From assembly GCA_027858145.1 (NCBI GenBank), contig JAQIDF010000416.1, forward strand, positions 1-8,520: a DNA stretch of 8,520 bases, written 5' to 3'. The notes beneath the pieces were generated by a model. It was not told the origin of the DNA, searched no databases, and saw nothing but the letters and a program-made list of their open reading frames with translations. Below are positions 5,893 through 8,520 of the stretch, one piece after another. The DNA is from Prolixibacteraceae bacterium. Lineage in GTDB: Bacteria > Bacteroidota > Bacteroidia > Bacteroidales > Prolixibacteraceae. Each line of letters opens with the position of its first letter. Positions within the stretch are counted from its first letter, which is position 1. A program made the translations under genes and the position numbers.

Positions 5893-7992
5893 ATGGCATC
5901 CAAGTTATTGCAGGATATTAAATTTTTACCCGGGGTAGGGCCGAAAAGAGCTGAACTTCTTGAGTCAGAGCTTGGCATCTATACCTTTAACGATTTGCTG
6001 TATTATTTCCCTTATAAATATGTTGACCGGACAAAGTTTTACAACGTGAGGGATGTAAACGGCAATATGCCCCATGTGCAGATTATCGGGAAAATATCAG
6101 CACTGCAAAAAACAGGCGAAGGGCACAAGGCCAGGCTTAATGGTGTTTTTACTGATGGTACAGGTTCGCTTGAACTTGTTTGGTTTAAAGGGATAAAATG
6201 GGTAGTGAATAACCTAAAAAAGGATCATCCTTATGTCTTATTTGGAAAACCTTCGCTTTTTAACGGACGCGTAAATGTTGTTCATCCAGAACTTGATGAA
6301 TACAAGGAAGGGGAACAGACTACCGCTGGTGCTATTCAGGCTTTCTATAACACTACTGAGAAAATGAAAAAGAATTATCTCAGTTCAAAAGCCATTTTGA
6401 AATTGCAAATGAATCTGGCACCTTTAATCCGAAGTGAATTAAGTGAAACTTTGCCGGCATGGTTTGTAAAAAAGTTTAAATTAATGCCTCTGCGTGAAGC
6501 CCTCTATTTTATTCATTTTCCCGATAATAACGAACGTTTACGAAATGCGCAGTTCCGGCTCAAGTTTGAAGAACTTTTCTATATTCAACTTAAAATTTTA
6601 AGCCTAAAATCGAACCGTACACAAAAGTTTAAGGGGCATATTTTTCAGGTGATTGGTGACAAGTTCAATTCATTTTATCATCAGTGTTTGCCGTTTGAAA
6701 TGACCGGAGCCCAGAAGAAAGTGATACGTGAAATAAGGCGCGATGTGGGGGCGGGGCATCAGATGAACCGGCTTTTACAAGGCGATGTGGGGAGTGGAAA
6801 AACGTTGGTTGCTCTTATGTGCATGCTTATGGCGCTCGACAATAATACACAGGCCGGTTTAATGGCTCCTACCGAAATACTGGCCACGCAGCATTATAAA
6901 ACATTGCAGGAAATGCTGGCACCGCTTAATCTGAACGTGCGCTTGCTAACCGGCTCAACAAAAACGAAAGACCGAAAAATTATTCATAGTGAATTGCTTG
7001 ATGGTACGCTCGATATTTTGATTGGCACACATGCATTAATCGAGGCTAAAGTGGCATTCAAGAACCTTGGCTTTGTGGTTATCGATGAGCAACACCGGTT
7101 TGGAGTGGCTCAGCGTGCCAAATTATGGCAAAAAAACACCATACCACCACACGTGCTGGTAATGACGGCCACGCCTATCCCGCGAACACTGGCGATGACA
7201 GTTTACGGCGATCTGGATGTTTCGGTTATTGATGAATTGCCACCCGGGCGGAAGCCAGTGAAAACAATGCACTTTTATGATAACAAGCGTAAACGGATGT
7301 TTCAGTTCATTAGGGAAGAAATTCGTAAGGGGCGGCAGGTTTACTTTGTATTCCCGCTAATTGAAGAATCTGAAAAGCTGGACTATAAAAATTTACAGAG
7401 CGGTTTTGAAACCATGAAAAAAGTTTTCCCGGAAAATGAAATCGGGATGGTGCACGGGCGGATGAAACCCGCTGAAAAGGACGAAGAAATGATGCGTTTC
7501 AAAAACCGTGAAACACAAATTTTGGTGTCAACTACTGTTATTGAAGTAGGGGTTGATGTGCCTAATGCCAGCGTGATGGTTATCGAGAGTGCCGAGCGCT
7601 TTGGCCTTTCGCAGTTGCATCAGTTAAGGGGCAGGGTTGGCCGTGGTGCCGACCAGTCGTACTGCATACTGATGTCATCTTACAAGCTGTCGAAAGAAAG
7701 TACCATTCGCTTAGAAACAATGGTGCGAACCACCGATGGCTTCGAAATTGCCGAAACCGACATGAAGTTACGTGGCCCCGGCGATATGGAAGGCACTCAG
7801 CAAAGCGGGCTCGGCTTTAACCTGAAAATTGCCAATATCAGCCGCGATGGTGAGTTGTTGCAACATGCCCGCAATGTAGCTACCGACATTATTGATAATG
7901 ATCCGCTCTTGCAACATGAATTGAATAATCTTTTCAGGGTGCAACTTAAGAAAATGAAGAATACAAAGTTTAACTGGAGCGTAATTAGTTAG
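5893..7992 (+). CDS. recG: ATP-dependent DNA helicase RecG
   Basis: RecG reverses stalled replication forks and moves branched DNA such as Holliday junctions during recombination and repair. The 699 residues match the usual length (E. coli 693). The N-terminal wedge part begins with FLPGVGPKRAELL (11-23) and carries an OB-fold around 62-130 that grips the junction. The superfamily 2 helicase core follows: Walker A GDVGSGKT (297-304), MAPTEILA (324-331), motif II DEQH (398-401), motif III TATPIPRT (425-432), STTVIEVGVDVPNA (546-559) and motif VI QLRGRVGRG (577-585). The RecG C-terminal region contains DMKLRGPGDMEGTQQSG (623-639) and ends FNWSVIS. All key motifs are intact. The ATG at 5893 is preferred because the next Met is residue 59, inside the wedge domain. 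No SD sequence is seen. No strong terminator follows in the 85 bases before the next gene, so some read-through is possible. Confidence 0.98.
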   Translation: MASKLLQDIKFLPGVGPKRAELLESELGIYTFNDLLYYFPYKYVDRTKFYNVRDVNGNMPHVQIIGKISALQKTGEGHKARLNGVFTDGTGSLELVWFKGIKWVVNNLKKDHPYVLFGKPSLFNGRVNVVHPELDEYKEGEQTTAGAIQAFYNTTEKMKKNYLSSKAILKLQMNLAPLIRSELSETLPAWFVKKFKLMPLREALYFIHFPDNNERLRNAQFRLKFEELFYIQLKILSLKSNRTQKFKGHIFQVIGDKFNSFYHQCLPFEMTGAQKKVIREIRRDVGAGHQMNRLLQGDVGSGKTLVALMCMLMALDNNTQAGLMAPTEILATQHYKTLQEMLAPLNLNVRLLTGSTKTKDRKIIHSELLDGTLDILIGTHALIEAKVAFKNLGFVVIDEQHRFGVAQRAKLWQKNTIPPHVLVMTATPIPRTLAMTVYGDLDVSVIDELPPGRKPVKTMHFYDNKRKRMFQFIREEIRKGRQVYFVFPLIEESEKLDYKNLQSGFETMKKVFPENEIGMVHGRMKPAEKDEEMMRFKNRETQILVSTTVIEVGVDVPNASVMVIESAERFGLSQLHQLRGRVGRGADQSYCILMSSYKLSKESTIRLETMVRTTDGFEIAETDMKLRGPGDMEGTQQSGLGFNLKIANISRDGELLQHARNVATDIIDNDPLLQHELNNLFRVQLKKMKNTKFNWSVIS

Positions 7993-8051
7993 CAACTGAG
8001 ATGTTAATAATTGCTTCGTTTTAGTTTAACATTCATCCAAATGTATTGCAT

Positions 8052-8059
8052 TATTTTTG
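8052..8059 (+). promoter_or_regulatory. Candidate -7 box for the phosphodiesterase gene
   Basis: TATTTTTG is an exact TAnnTTTG match 18 bases before the ATG at 8078, giving a short leader. A convincing -33 box is not seen at the usual distance. It suggests the gene can be transcribed on its own, not only by read-through from recG. Confidence 0.45.
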
Positions 8060-8077
8060 AAACAAAAAGAAATCATA

Positions 8078-8520
8078 ATGAAGCAAAGAAATATAGTAAC
8101 ATCAATATTGGTTTTAGTAACTCTAATAATATCAGGAACCGGTAACATGGCAAAGGCTCAAAATACATTTATTGCTCACCGTGGTGCTTCATATCTGGCA
8201 CCTGAAAATACACTGGCCTCGGCTAAGCTTGCCTGGGAACTTGGTGTCGATGCTGTGGAGGTTGATGTTTATTTGTCGGCCGATAACCGTGTTATGGTTA
8301 TACATGATAAGACAACAAAGCGGACATCTGGAGATGGAACAAATTATAAAGTCGCTAAAACCAATTCAGATGTTCTTCGCACAATTGATGTTGGTTCTTA
8401 TAAATCAGAGAAATATTCGGGTGAAAAGATACCTTTTATTGAAGAGATTATTGAGACGGTTCCGGATAAAAAAACATTAGTAATTGAAATAAAGTATGGT
8501 GCTGAAGTCTTGCCGGTACT
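8078..8520 (+). CDS. Secreted glycerophosphodiester phosphodiesterase, C-terminus cut by window edge
   Basis: This enzyme is predicted to split glycerophosphodiesters (deacylated phospholipids) into glycerol-3-phosphate and an alcohol. Only 147 complete codons are in the window; family members usually have about 250-320 residues, so perhaps half is missing. Residues 1-28 form a signal peptide (hydrophobic ILVLVTLIISG, likely cut after AKA or AQ) with no lipobox cysteine, so it is periplasmic or secreted and not a lipoprotein. GDPD signatures follow: AHRGASYLAPENT (33-45) with catalytic His34 and metal ligand Glu43, AVEVDVYLSAD (59-69) with Glu61 and Asp63 as metal ligands, VIHD with second catalytic His76, and LVIEIK (134-139). 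The ATG at 8078 gives the full signal peptide; the in-frame ATG at residue 24 would lose it. It begins 85 bases after recG. The substrate is not decided by the visible part. Confidence 0.92.
   Translation, partial: MKQRNIVTSILVLVTLIISGTGNMAKAQNTFIAHRGASYLAPENTLASAKLAWELGVDAVEVDVYLSADNRVMVIHDKTTKRTSGDGTNYKVAKTNSDVLRTIDVGSYKSEKYSGEKIPFIEEIIETVPDKKTLVIEIKYGAEVLPV

Noticed and set aside
8172..8480. 102-codon plus-strand frame inside the last gene
   Set aside because: It overlaps the phosphodiesterase in another frame; the GDPD motifs are in the frame starting at 8078.
1..8520. CRISPR array, tRNA, rRNA, insertion sequence or prophage genes
   Set aside because: No regularly spaced direct repeats, tRNA-like cloverleaf, transposase or integrase motifs were seen on reading both strands.

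Overview
The window looks like a chromosomal housekeeping segment from a member of the Bacteroidota, most likely class Bacteroidia. Three things point there. Several genes are preceded by the Bacteroidota-type -7 promoter box TAnnTTTG. Start codons lack strong Shine-Dalgarno sequences. The protein versions are also typical of the phylum: an AsnA of 344 aa, a GluRS with an extended loop after KLSKR, a short acidic DUF2795 protein and a secreted sialate O-acetylesterase. Finer placement (for example Marinilabiliales/Prolixibacteraceae) is only a guess.

Layout, left to right. A secreted SGNH-type sialate O-acetylesterase runs leftward off the window edge (1-1538, minus). A 353-base divergent gap follows, holding a candidate promoter and a hairpin leader in front of asnA (1892-2926, plus), which ends in a strong intrinsic terminator. 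The next gap (2927-3292) carries a compact series of inverted repeats (3066-3204) and then a clear promoter for gltX (3293-4822, plus). gltX ends at a hairpin (4845-4879) that probably also serves the convergent minus-strand DUF2795 gene (4904-5125). Behind that, also on the minus strand, is a PduO-type cobalamin adenosyltransferase (5206-5772). It is divergent from recG (5893-7992, plus), whose -7 box sits so close to its start codon that the mRNA may be leaderless. The window ends inside a secreted glycerophosphodiester phosphodiesterase (8078-8520, plus, truncated).

The genes do not form one pathway. They are mostly single-gene transcription units: amino-acid and tRNA charging (asnA, gltX), DNA repair (recG), cofactor maturation (adenosyltransferase) and periplasmic or secreted hydrolysis of sugar esters and phosphodiesters. 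No phage, insertion sequence, CRISPR array, tRNA or rRNA was seen. The least explained parts are the structured element between asnA and gltX, the hairpin and overlapping mini-ORF before asnA, and the possible leaderless start of recG. I found no convincing novel multi-gene system.
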